Below are positions 1 to 7,199 of a stretch of 21,508 bases of DNA, piece by piece. The stretch comes from JBGCDD01 sp045105075 (GTDB lineage: Bacteria; Pseudomonadota; Alphaproteobacteria; Rhodobacterales; Rhodobacteraceae): assembly GCA_045105075.1 (NCBI GenBank), contig JBGCDD010000061.1, positions 1-21,508 of the forward strand, read 5' to 3'. The notes below the pieces were generated by a model that had not been told where the DNA came from, did not search any database, and saw only the letters and a program-made list of their open reading frames with translations. The translations under genes were made by a program, and so were the position numbers. Numbering within the stretch: position 1 is the stretch's first letter; the number at the start of each line of letters is the position of its first letter.

Positions 1-1250
1 GCAACTGTCCAGGCAAACATCAGATCGGCCAGTTCGGCCTCGGTGGGCGCGCGCTCCGTCACCACCCGCAGATCATCGCGCGTGATAAAACCAACGTCCT
101 TGTCCTCCACCAGATAGCCCCCCGACACCTGCCGGAACGCGTGCCCCGGCGTGCGCGCATCGGCCAAAGCGCCGGTGGTCAGCAAGCGCAGGTTCTTTTT
201 GGCCGCAAACACCGCTTTGGCGCCCGCATCGGCTTCGGGTGCAATCACCACCTCGGTCAGAATGCCGGTGATCTGGCGCGCCGTTGCTTCGTCCAAGGGT
301 TGGTTCAACGCGATGATGCCGCCAAAGGCACTGGTGCGGTCACAATCAAAAGCACGGCTATAAGCCTCGGCCAGCGTGGCCCCGCGCGCCACACCGCAAG
401 GGTTTGCATGTTTGATGATCGCCACCGCAGCGCCCTCGGCGGGATCAAACTCGCTGACCAGCTCGAACGCAGCGTCAGTGTCGTTGATGTTGTTGTAAGA
501 CAGCGCCTTGCCCTGATGCTGCGTCGCTGTGGCCACCCCGGCGCGCGCGCTGCCATCGGTGTAAAACGCAGCACTCTGATGCGGGTTCTCGCCATAGCGC
601 AACCCCTGCGCCAAGGTCCCGCCCACGGTCACGCGGCGCGGTGTGTTTTGACCCAAAGCCTGCGCCATCCAGCCGGAAACCGCACTGTCATAGGCCGCTG
701 TTCGGGCATAGGCGGTCTGCGCCAGACCCTGACGGAACGCATAGGTGGTCGCGCCGTCATGCGCCTCAAGCTCGGCCAATAGCGGCGCGTAATCTTCGGT
801 ATCAACCACAACGCTGACAAAGCCGTGGTTCTTGGCCGCCGCGCGGATCATCGCCGGCCCGCCAATGTCGATGTTTTCCACGCAAGTGTCGTAATCCGCA
901 CCCGCCGCCACCGTCGCTTCAAACGGATAAAGGTTCACCACCAGCAGATCGATCGCCCCGATGCCATGCTCTTGCATCGCCGCCACATGGCTTGGATCAT
1001 CGCGCAACGCCAACAGCCCGCCATGCACGCCCGGATGCAGCGTTTTGACCCGCCCGTCCATCATTTCGGGAAAGCCGGTCACATCGGCCACATCGCGCAC
1101 ATCCAACCCGGCCCCGCGCAAAGCCGCCGCCGACCCTCCGGTGCTGAGCAGTTCAACACCGCGCGCGGCCAGCGCGGTGCCCAGGTCAATCAGCCCGGTT
1201 TTGTCGGACACAGAAAGCAAGGCGCGGCGGATCGGGGCAAGGTCGGTCAT
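1..1250 (-). CDS. purH: Bifunctional AICAR transformylase / IMP cyclohydrolase, 3' end outside window
   Basis: PurH catalyses the last two steps of de novo IMP synthesis in the cytoplasm: formylation of AICAR with 10-formyl-tetrahydrofolate, then ring closure. The frame stays open to the window edge, giving about 416 residues of a protein usually near 530, so roughly the last 110 are missing. The N-terminal MGS-like cyclohydrolase domain (about 1-150) shows SVSDKTG near residue 13, STGGS near 36 and the family block MDGRVKTLHPGVHGG near 65-80. The transformylase domain shows RYGENPHQ, SYNNINDTDAA and IIKHANPCG near residue 275, which contains the catalytic Lys-His pair. The ATG at 1250 lies 14 bases after the stop of the upstream heparinase-like gene, and its ribosome binding site (AAGGA) overlaps that gene's end. 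This suggests cotranscription and coupled translation. Confidence 0.97.
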   Translation of the reverse strand, partial: MTDLAPIRRALLSVSDKTGLIDLGTALAARGVELLSTGGSAAALRGAGLDVRDVADVTGFPEMMDGRVKTLHPGVHGGLLALRDDPSHVAAMQEHGIGAIDLLVVNLYPFEATVAAGADYDTCVENIDIGGPAMIRAAAKNHGFVSVVVDTEDYAPLLAELEAHDGATTYAFRQGLAQTAYARTAAYDSAVSGWMAQALGQNTPRRVTVGGTLAQGLRYGENPHQSAAFYTDGSARAGVATATQHQGKALSYNNINDTDAAFELVSEFDPAEGAAVAIIKHANPCGVARGATLAEAYSRAFDCDRTSAFGGIIALNQPLDEATARQITGILTEVVIAPEADAGAKAVFAAKKNLRLLTTGALADARTPGHAFRQVSGGYLVEDKDVGFITRDDLRVVTERAPTEAELADLMFAWTV

Positions 1251-1264
1251 CAAACAAGGGTCCT

Positions 1265-3016
1265 TCAGGCGTTAGGGTCTTCGAAATCCAGATCATCGCG
1301 GGCAAAGTCACGCACAGCCACGGCTGTTTCCTTGGCCTTGCTCAGAGTCCACCGGATCCGCGTCGCATACTCCATTGCCTTGCCAGAGAGAACGATCTGT
1401 TTTGTCGCGCGTGGCTTTAGCCGCCCATTTTCCAGATAAACCGACGGATCCAGCGTCAAAGAACAAGTCCCATCATGACGAAACACCCAGATTTCACCGC
1501 TTTTCAGCGCCATGCTGACGGCCGCGCCGCCCAGATCAAGGGCCGCGTCGACGTCAGGATGCAGGTGAAACCGAACATCAAAGGCGATTCCGTTCAAAGC
1601 CACCTGGTCCATCGCCTTGTCAAACTGACGCTTGGCCGAATCCTCCATGGCCAAAAGCATGTCCTCGCCCGCCATGCCGCGCCCATCAAAGGCCAGCTCA
1701 AGCGTGCGCGCGTGGGTCAGACCGAAATTGGGCACATAGCCGTCATGCCCGCCCTGAAAGCGGATCCCATCGGTCATTTCTGACAGCTCAACCGGCACAT
1801 GATTGGGTGCCTCGACCAGAAATTCGCGCGCGGTGGCGCGGGCCGGTTCGGTCAGCCGCCCACTGGAATGACCGCCCAGACAGAGTGTCGAATGCGACGG
1901 AGTCGCGCGCCCGGCCCGGCGCCAATCTGCTCCGAAACTTGCACCCGAGCCGCAATTCACAATCAGCGGACGCCGCCCCGATGTCAGCTCAAACGCCAAA
2001 GTTGACGCGTGCGCATTATAGGAACCAATGCCCGTGGCCGGTCGGCTGGCATCAATGATCACGCTGGTGCGCCGTGATGACAGGCGCGCAAATCCCATCG
2101 ACAGACCGCGTGCGGCTGCCGGTTTGACCTCGCTGGCGGCCAGCGCATGATCAAGCCGCCCCTCCAGCCCGCGCCCACCGCCATGAAACCGCGCCAGCCC
2201 GCCATCGGAGTGGCGCAGCACCCGCAATGTGGGCGCGATGCGCACAATGGCCGACAGATGCGGCTGCGGTACCGTGCGCCCGGCTTCGTGCAGCGCCGCC
2301 GCCGCCCAGGTCAGCAACGTGAACACCTCCAGCAGTTCTTCGGGATTGCGCGTGGGCAAGCCACCCTCGGGGCCAATCTGACTGTCACAATCCAGCGCAA
2401 GCGCGCGCACCGCCGGATCGGCCAGCCCCTCCATGCCCTCAAGCGACAGACCCGCATAGATCAGACCGGTCAAAGCCTCGAACCGGGCCAGCCCCGGCAC
2501 TGTGGAATGCCAGCGTTTGGACAAAAACCAGGTCTGGCGCGCCAGCACTTTGAAAAACGCATCACTCTGGGCGCTGTTTTGCCCGCGCAACAGGAAAATC
2601 GCGTGGTTGATCCAGCGGATCACCCGCCGCCCGGTCAGATCCGGTGTCCAGCCGGGCCCTTGACCCGAACCATACGCATCAATCCAGCCCCACAGCCATT
2701 GCTGCGCCTTGGCCCGCGCCGCCGTATCGCCCACCGCCGCCAAATCATCCAGCCAGGCAAAACCGTGGCGCGATTCGTCAAAGGCAGCCCCGGGCGAGGC
2801 GACGTCCCAAAGCCCGGTATCAGGCGATTGAATGAGGTAACCGGCCAGCAACAGATTGCCCGCCATCAGCTGGCGACCGCGCGCAAAACTGCCAATGGTG
2901 CGCGGTTCTGGCTGCGACACAAATCCGCGCGCAGGCGATTGGCGCTGGCTGAGCCGCGCGAAAAACTGATCCATAAACCGGCCACGTCGGCCAGCAAAAG
3001 TTCCGGGGGTCGTCAT
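1265..3016 (-). CDS. Heparinase II/III family protein
   Basis: This 583-residue protein matches the heparinase II/III-like group found next to purH in Rhodobacterales. The N-terminal half (about 60-300) is rich in Trp, Leu and Ala and reads as an alpha/alpha-toroid. The C-terminal part (about 310-560) reads as the beta-sandwich Hepar_II_III domain, with the block PSHSTLCLGGHSSGRL around residue 375. No signal peptide or membrane segment is visible, so it is predicted to be cytoplasmic, unlike secreted heparin lyases. Its real substrate is unknown; heparin degradation should not be assumed, and a role on an envelope or storage polysaccharide is only a guess. The ATG at 3016 is preceded by GAGG at 8 bases; an internal ATG 14 codons later is possible. 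It lies between rsmB (83 bases upstream) and purH (14 bases downstream) on one strand. Confidence 0.85.
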   Translation of the reverse strand: MTTPGTFAGRRGRFMDQFFARLSQRQSPARGFVSQPEPRTIGSFARGRQLMAGNLLLAGYLIQSPDTGLWDVASPGAAFDESRHGFAWLDDLAAVGDTAARAKAQQWLWGWIDAYGSGQGPGWTPDLTGRRVIRWINHAIFLLRGQNSAQSDAFFKVLARQTWFLSKRWHSTVPGLARFEALTGLIYAGLSLEGMEGLADPAVRALALDCDSQIGPEGGLPTRNPEELLEVFTLLTWAAAALHEAGRTVPQPHLSAIVRIAPTLRVLRHSDGGLARFHGGGRGLEGRLDHALAASEVKPAAARGLSMGFARLSSRRTSVIIDASRPATGIGSYNAHASTLAFELTSGRRPLIVNCGSGASFGADWRRAGRATPSHSTLCLGGHSSGRLTEPARATAREFLVEAPNHVPVELSEMTDGIRFQGGHDGYVPNFGLTHARTLELAFDGRGMAGEDMLLAMEDSAKRQFDKAMDQVALNGIAFDVRFHLHPDVDAALDLGGAAVSMALKSGEIWVFRHDGTCSLTLDPSVYLENGRLKPRATKQIVLSGKAMEYATRIRWTLSKAKETAVAVRDFARDDLDFEDPNA

Positions 3017-3099
3017 CTGCTCTGCCTCTTACGCTCTATGGCGTTTGCGCGCAGCATAGACTGCCTCAACCCACAAGTCACCGCCTTATGCGCGCCTCA

Positions 3100-4356
3100 T
3101 CAGCTTTTGCGCAGACACGCAATGTAAAACCCATCCATGCCGCCCAGATCGGCCCAGAAATCCGGGCGCAACCGCAGCCCACCCTCAGAGGTGACCCAAT
3201 CCGCATGCACGCCGGGGCGCTTTAACGCATGGCGATCAACCTGCATGTCGCCGTGCTGGGCCAGCGCGTCATCAATCTGTACTTCGCCCTCATCAGGCAA
3301 CAGCGAACAGGTGCAATAAATCAGCCGCCCCCCGGGCTTGAGCAGGCTCCAGGCATGGCCCAGCATCTGACCCTGAAGCTCCATCAGCGCACCAAAACCC
3401 GTCCCGTCCTTGGCAAAGGGCAAATCCGGGTGGCGCCGCAAAGTGCCGGTGGCCGAACAGGGCGCGTCCAGCAAAATCGCGTCATACCCTTCGCTGTGCT
3501 CAAGCGCATCACCGGTGATCATCCGCGCGCTCAACCCGGTACGCGTCAGGTTTTCGCCCACCCGCCGCATCCGCGCCGCAGAGATATCCAGCGCCGTCAC
3601 CTCCGCCCCCGCCGCCGCCAGTTGCATGGTTTTGCCACCCGGTGCGGCGCACATATCCAACACCCGCTCGCCCGGCTGCGCATCCAGCACCAGCGCCGGG
3701 AACGCAGCCGCCGCATCCTGAACCCACCAATCGCCGGCCTCATATCCCGGCAAGGTGCTGACCTGACCCGGATCGCTCAGCCGCAGCGAGCCATTGGGCA
3801 ACAACGTGCCCTCCGGCCCCGCCGCGCCCGGTTTTAACGTCAGATCCAACGCGGCACCGGCGAAATGCGCGCGCTCCATCGCCGCCATCGCCGGCCCACC
3901 CCAGGCCTGAACCAGCGGATCGCGCAGCCATTTGGGAAGGCGCGGCGGGCGCAAAGCCTCCCAATGGGTCGCCGTGTCCTCGGCCACTTTGCGCAACACC
4001 GCGTTGACCAGCCCTTTCAGCGCGCCGTGACGTTTGTGCGCGCCCACGATCTGCACCATCGCGTTGACCACACCGTGCCCCGCCGCCCCTTGCGCCAGCT
4101 CAACCGTGCCCAAACGCAACGCATTGCGCACCGACAAGGGCGGATTTTTGCGTAAATGTTTCTGTAAAAGCCGATCCGCGCGTTCCAGCCCGCGCAACGT
4201 GTCCAAAGCCAGACGTTGCGCGCGGGCCCGATCGGCCACCTCAAGGCGGTCAAACGCCCCTGCGGCCAGCACCTCTGGCAGCAATTGCCCTTCGCCCAAC
4301 ACCTGATCGAGTACAAAGATCGCGCTGCGCCGCGCGGCCACACCTGTCTGTGCCAT
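3100..4356 (-). CDS. rsmB: 16S rRNA (cytosine-967-C5)-methyltransferase, RsmB/NOP family
   Basis: The protein (418 residues, E. coli RsmB 429) uses S-adenosylmethionine to methylate C5 of cytosine 967 in 16S rRNA. A NusB-like RNA-binding domain fills about residues 5-130. The Rossmann methyltransferase domain follows: DMCAAPGGKTMQ (motif I, AdoMet binding) near residue 234, LDAPCSATGT (motif IV) near 300 and CTCSLLPDEGE (motif VI) near 349. The two Cys residues in the PCS and TCS motifs are those expected of m5C methyltransferases. It heads the minus-strand run rsmB - heparinase-like - purH and diverges from the SDHAF4-like gene across 72 bases. No strong Shine-Dalgarno precedes the ATG at 4356. 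The family includes several close m5C methyltransferases, so the exact target base is inferred from the NusB-domain architecture. Confidence 0.93.
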   Translation of the reverse strand: MAQTGVAARRSAIFVLDQVLGEGQLLPEVLAAGAFDRLEVADRARAQRLALDTLRGLERADRLLQKHLRKNPPLSVRNALRLGTVELAQGAAGHGVVNAMVQIVGAHKRHGALKGLVNAVLRKVAEDTATHWEALRPPRLPKWLRDPLVQAWGGPAMAAMERAHFAGAALDLTLKPGAAGPEGTLLPNGSLRLSDPGQVSTLPGYEAGDWWVQDAAAAFPALVLDAQPGERVLDMCAAPGGKTMQLAAAGAEVTALDISAARMRRVGENLTRTGLSARMITGDALEHSEGYDAILLDAPCSATGTLRRHPDLPFAKDGTGFGALMELQGQMLGHAWSLLKPGGRLIYCTCSLLPDEGEVQIDDALAQHGDMQVDRHALKRPGVHADWVTSEGGLRLRPDFWADLGGMDGFYIACLRKS

Positions 4357-4373
4357 TCGTTCACTCGCCCGCC

Positions 4374-4401
4374 TTGCCCCTTACAGATCGCGGCGTATAT
4401 C
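4374..4401 (+). promoter_or_regulatory. Candidate sigma70-type promoter of the SDHAF4-like gene
   Basis: TTGCCC at 4374-4379 and TATATC at 4396-4401 are separated by 16 bases. A start near 4408 would leave a leader of about 20 bases carrying AAAGGA just before the ATG at 4429. Found by eye only. Confidence 0.45.
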
Positions 4402-4428
4402 AACACCCGAGCGACAAAGGAACCCAGC

Positions 4429-4614
4429 ATGACCGATGATGCCCCTGACCCGAATCTTCCCCCCGCCGCGCAACGCGCCCTGGCCGAGGCCGCAGAACGG
4501 CGCAAAGCCGAGGCCGACAAAGCGCCATTGCCCAAAGAGCTAGGAGGCCGTGATGGCCCGGAACCCGTGCGTTACGGAGATTGGGAGAAAAAAGGTCTGG
4601 CCATCGATTTTTAA
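4429..4614 (+). CDS. DUF1674 / SDHAF4-family succinate dehydrogenase assembly factor
   Basis: This 61-residue protein carries the DUF1674 signature at its C-terminus: GGRDGPEPVRYGDWEKKG followed by a terminal DF. Eukaryotic members (SDHAF4/Sdh8) bind flavinylated SdhA and protect it before complex II is assembled. A matching role in the bacterial cytoplasm is inferred from the family. The N-terminal half is charged, Ala-rich and probably helical or disordered, as is usual for the family. The frame extends upstream, but the ATG at 4429 is chosen because AAAGGA sits 7 bases before it and the family is about this length. No sdh genes are in the window. It diverges from rsmB and converges with the small secreted-protein gene; the 16-base gap between their stops holds no obvious terminator. 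Confidence 0.9.
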   Translation: MTDDAPDPNLPPAAQRALAEAAERRKAEADKAPLPKELGGRDGPEPVRYGDWEKKGLAIDF

Positions 4615-4630
4615 CGCGATGGCCGAAAGA

Positions 4631-4993
4631 TCAGTTGCCGCGCAGCTTGAAATCAGCCGAGTCGCCGCGACCTTTGTCCGAGGTAAAGCGGATGCGCCCG
4701 TCTTTCACAGCCACTTCCTGGCAGTTATAGCCCAGATCGTCACCGCCCCAGCTCAGATCGCGACAGAAATACCCATCCCGCCATCTCCAGCTGCCAGTGA
4801 CCTCCCAGCGCGCGCCTTTGCCTTGGATCCGCCCATTGGGCTTGACCTCCAGCTTGATCAGCGGACGTGTCAGCGTCTTGCCGGAGATAATGCTCTTGAA
4901 TTCAGACTCGTTGGCGACTTTGGCAAACTCGGCCTGCGCCCCGGACGCAGCACAACAAAACGCCAAAACAACAGCAGCAACTTTCACAGACAT
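4631..4993 (-). CDS. Small secreted (periplasmic) protein of unknown function
   Basis: The 120-residue protein starts with a clear Sec signal peptide: MSVKVA, a hydrophobic stretch, then a likely cut after ASGAQA near residue 21. The mature part of about 100 residues contains a repeated pattern of glycine and aromatic residues (WEVTGSWRWRDGYFCRDLSW). It has three cysteines: one in the signal region, and a pair at FCRD and YNCQ that could form a disulfide in the periplasm. It resembles small periplasmic beta-rich proteins seen in Rhodobacterales, but I cannot name a family. The start is supported by GAGG 8 bases before the ATG. A TATACT box about 29 bases before the ATG suggests its own promoter. 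It stands alone between the SDHAF4-like gene (convergent) and dapB (same strand, 110 bases upstream). Confidence 0.75.
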   Translation of the reverse strand: MSVKVAAVVLAFCCAASGAQAEFAKVANESEFKSIISGKTLTRPLIKLEVKPNGRIQGKGARWEVTGSWRWRDGYFCRDLSWGGDDLGYNCQEVAVKDGRIRFTSDKGRGDSADFKLRGN

Positions 4994-5021
4994 CGCGCAG
5001 ACCTCACAGCAGATTTACCCC

Positions 5022-5027
5022 AGTATA
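5022..5027 (-). promoter_or_regulatory. Candidate -10 box of the small secreted-protein gene
   Basis: On the minus strand this reads TATACT, an excellent -10 hexamer. A start near 5015 would give a leader of about 22 bases containing the GAGG ribosome binding site. The matching -35 region (around GATCCG) is poor, so this may be an activator-dependent promoter or a chance match. Confidence 0.3.
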
Positions 5028-5103
5028 CGCTCTAGCCGCGCAACCGGATCATTTTGAAGGCAACCAAACGTCGCAATTTTGGCAAGGCCCTGCCGATGCG
5101 CCG

Positions 5104-5913
5104 CTAAAGCCCCAAAACATCCAGCATATCATACTGCCCGGGGCCCTTGTCCTGACCCCAAATCGCCGCCTTCAGCGCCCCGCGCGCAAAGACCGAGCGG
5201 TCGCTGGCAATATGGCGCAGCACGATGCGCTCGCCAGGCGCGGCAAACAGCACGTCATGCTCGCCCACAATATCACCGCCGCGAATGGCCACAAAGCCGA
5301 TGTCACCACGTTTGCGCGCCCCCGTGATGCCATCACGCGCCCGATCAGACACATCGCTCAGCGCCACACCGCGCCCCTCGGCAGCCGCCTCGCCCAACAT
5401 CAACGCGGTCCCCGAGGGCGCATCGACCTTGCGGTTGTGATGGCTCTCGATCACCTCAATGTCGAAATCCTCGTCCAAAGCGGCGGCCACCCGTTTGGTC
5501 AATTGCGTCAACAGGTTCACCCCAAGGCTCATGTTGCCCGCGCGCACAATCACCGCGTGGCGGCTGGCCGGTTCCAGCTGCGCAATCTGTGCGTCCGTCA
5601 TGCCGGTGGTGCCAATCACATGCACCGCACGCGCCTGGGCCGCCAGTTTGGCAAAGCCCAGCGTTGCCTCGGGCGTGGTGAAATCAATCACCGCCTGCGC
5701 ACGGGCAAAAGCCTCCAAAGGGTCATCGCTGACCTCCACGCCAATCGCAGCGCCCCCCATGGCCACGCCCACATCCTGCCCGACCCAAGCGTGCCCGGCC
5801 CGCTCGACCGCGCCCACCAAGGTCACCGCATCACTGGCGCGGATGGTTTCAATCAGCATCTGCCCCATGCGCCCCGACGCGCCCGTCACCACAATTCCCG
5901 GCCGATCCGACAT
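5104..5913 (-). CDS. dapB: 4-hydroxy-tetrahydrodipicolinate reductase
   Basis: DapB reduces the product of DapA with NAD(P)H to tetrahydrodipicolinate in the diaminopimelate/lysine pathway, which also supplies peptidoglycan. The N-terminal Rossmann motif GASGRMGQ lies near residues 12-19. The catalytic block SHHNRKVDAPSGTA near residues 150-165 holds the general-acid His and the Lys that binds substrate. The length of 269 residues is normal. Two in-frame ATGs lie 6 bases apart (5919 and 5913). AAAGGGGA directly abuts the first and sits about 6 bases before the second, so the second is the better start. A terminator is not obvious downstream. The gene diverges from rbfA; see the shared promoter region at 5941-5991. 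Confidence 0.97.
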   Translation of the reverse strand: MSDRPGIVVTGASGRMGQMLIETIRASDAVTLVGAVERAGHAWVGQDVGVAMGGAAIGVEVSDDPLEAFARAQAVIDFTTPEATLGFAKLAAQARAVHVIGTTGMTDAQIAQLEPASRHAVIVRAGNMSLGVNLLTQLTKRVAAALDEDFDIEVIESHHNRKVDAPSGTALMLGEAAAEGRGVALSDVSDRARDGITGARKRGDIGFVAIRGGDIVGEHDVLFAAPGERIVLRHIASDRSVFARGALKAAIWGQDKGPGQYDMLDVLGL

Positions 5914-5940
5914 GCCCATTCCCCTTTGTTGCTGGCCCGC

Positions 5941-5969
5941 TCCCTAGCGCGTTGCGCCTCTCTTGGCAA
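5941..5969 (-). promoter_or_regulatory. Candidate dapB promoter overlapping the rbfA promoter
   Basis: Read on the minus strand, TTGCCA (5969-5964) and TAGGGA (5946-5941) are separated by 17 bases. A start near 5934 would give a dapB leader of about 20 bases that contains the AAAGGGGA ribosome binding site. The -35 hexamer overlaps the rbfA -35 on the opposite strand. Confidence 0.45.
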
Positions 5970-5991
5970 AGCCGCGCGTAACGCTTAGATC
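5963..5991 (+). promoter_or_regulatory. Candidate rbfA promoter, possibly giving a leaderless mRNA
   Basis: TTGGCA (5963-5968) and TAGATC (5986-5991) are separated by 17 bases. The usual 6-7 base distance puts the transcription start on or beside the A of the rbfA ATG at 5998. No Shine-Dalgarno-like sequence is visible before that ATG, which fits leaderless initiation. Confidence 0.45.
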
Positions 5992-5997
5992 AGACAT

Positions 5998-6393
5998 ATG
6001 GGGAAAAACAAATTTCATGATGGTCCCGGCCCGTCCCAACGCCAACTGCGCGTGGGGGAATTGATCCGGCGCACGCTGTCCGACGTGCTGGCGCGCGGCG
6101 ACGTGCACGACCCTGAGCTCAACCGCCTGTCGGTGACCGTGGGCGAAGTACGCACCTCGCCGGATCTGCGCATCGCCACCGCCTATGTGCTGCCTTTGGG
6201 CGGTCAGGGTCAGGGCGAGGTGCTGAAACTGCTGGCCCGCAACAAAGGCGAGCTGCGCCGCGCGGTGTCCAAAAAGCTGGCGCTGAAATTCGCGCCCGAC
6301 CTGCGGTTTCAGTTGGATGAAACCTTTGATCAGATGGACGCCACCCGCGCCATGCTGAACCAGGACGCGGTGCGCCGCGACATCGACACATGA
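5998..6393 (+). CDS. rbfA: Ribosome-binding factor A
   Basis: RbfA binds the 30S subunit during late 16S rRNA maturation and is needed for cold adaptation in E. coli. The protein has 131 residues, normal for the family. It shows the typical opening PSQRQLRVGELIRRTLSDVL, the core segment around LSVTVGEVRTSPDLRIATAYV and the C-terminal block LALKFAPDLRFQLDETFDQ. Together these form the single KH-like fold. The ATG at 5998 has no visible ribosome binding site. The stop overlaps the next gene's start as ATGA (6390-6393). rbfA and truB are neighbours in many bacteria; here one gene sits between them. Confidence 0.95.
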   Translation: MGKNKFHDGPGPSQRQLRVGELIRRTLSDVLARGDVHDPELNRLSVTVGEVRTSPDLRIATAYVLPLGGQGQGEVLKLLARNKGELRRAVSKKLALKFAPDLRFQLDETFDQMDATRAMLNQDAVRRDIDT

Positions 6394-7145
6394 TCCGCGC
6401 GCTGCTGGCCCTGCTGGCAGTGGCCTTCGCGCTGCCCGCGCATGCCGCCGACCCGGCTGTGGAATGTCGCAACGTGGACTATCAAAACACCTCTTATTCG
6501 GTCTGCGCCGTCGATATGACCCGCGCCGACATGCGCCTGTTCCTGTTTGACATCAACGGCAACCCGTTTGGCCACTTCAGCGCGATTGATCAGGACCTGG
6601 CCGCGCAAAACCGCCGGCTGGTGTTTGGCATGAACGCCGGCATGTACCACGACAACCGCGATCCTGTGGGTCACTACGTCGAAGAGGGCGCCGAGCTGAT
6701 GCGCGTGGTGCCCAATGCCGGGCCGGGCAATTTCGGCCTGCTGCCCAACGGCATCTTCTGCATCCGCGCCCAGCGCGCAGACGTGTTCGAAACCCTCAGC
6801 TTTGTGGCCGCAGCCCCGCGCTGCACCCATGCCACCCAATCCGGACCGATGCTGGTGATTGATGGCAAACTGCACCCGCGCTTTCTGGCCAACAGCACCT
6901 CGCGCTATGTGCGCAACGGTGTGGGCACATCGGCTGATGGCAAAACCGCGCTGTTTGTGATCTCGCGCACCGCCGTTAACTTTCACACCTTCGCCAGCCT
7001 GTTTCGCGACGCGCTGGGCGTGCCCAATGCGCTTTATTTCGATGGCAACGTGTCGCGCCTGCATGCCCCGCAACTGGGGCGCAGCGATTCCGGACGGCGC
7101 ATGGGCCCGGTTGTCGGCGTGGTGGTGCCGCTGAACACGCCTTGA
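6390..7145 (+). CDS. Periplasmic phosphodiester glycosidase (NAGPA/DUF2233) family protein
   Basis: The 251-residue protein has a signal peptide (MIRALLALLAVAFALPAHA, cut near residue 19-20), so it acts in the periplasm or outside. The mature part shows the family's features: FGMNAGMYH near residue 75, NFGLLPNGIFC near 110, the TQSGPMLVIDG block near 150 and a C-terminal NALYFDGNVSRLH segment near 215. The mammalian relative removes N-acetylglucosamine from a phosphodiester. Bacterial members are thought to cleave sugar-phosphodiester bonds, but the substrate here is unknown. The start overlaps the rbfA stop by 4 bases (ATGA), so it is probably translated by reinitiation after rbfA. This links an envelope enzyme to a ribosome maturation factor, probably by operon structure rather than shared pathway. 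Four cysteines in the mature part could form disulfides. Confidence 0.85.
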   Translation: MIRALLALLAVAFALPAHAADPAVECRNVDYQNTSYSVCAVDMTRADMRLFLFDINGNPFGHFSAIDQDLAAQNRRLVFGMNAGMYHDNRDPVGHYVEEGAELMRVVPNAGPGNFGLLPNGIFCIRAQRADVFETLSFVAAAPRCTHATQSGPMLVIDGKLHPRFLANSTSRYVRNGVGTSADGKTALFVISRTAVNFHTFASLFRDALGVPNALYFDGNVSRLHAPQLGRSDSGRRMGPVVGVVVPLNTP

Positions 7146-7169
7146 CCTGCCGGACCCAGCCCCTATAAG
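7142..7169 (+). promoter_or_regulatory. Candidate truB promoter
   Basis: TTGACC (7142-7147) and TATAAG (7164-7169) are separated by 16 bases and are among the best hexamer pairs in the window. The -35 overlaps the stop codon of the upstream gene. A start near 7176 would give a leader of about 24 bases. Confidence 0.55.
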
Positions 7170-7199
7170 CCGCGCTTTCACCGCAGCAGAAAGCACATC

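Noticed and set aside
2147..3127. Plus-strand open frame of 326 codons opposite the heparinase-like gene
   Set aside because: Composition is Arg/Gln/Pro/His-rich shadow sequence with no domain, and the minus strand has a coherent protein.
4216..4428. Upstream extension of the SDHAF4-like gene
   Set aside because: It would overlap rsmB antisense and triple the protein length; the ATG at 4429 has a proper ribosome binding site.
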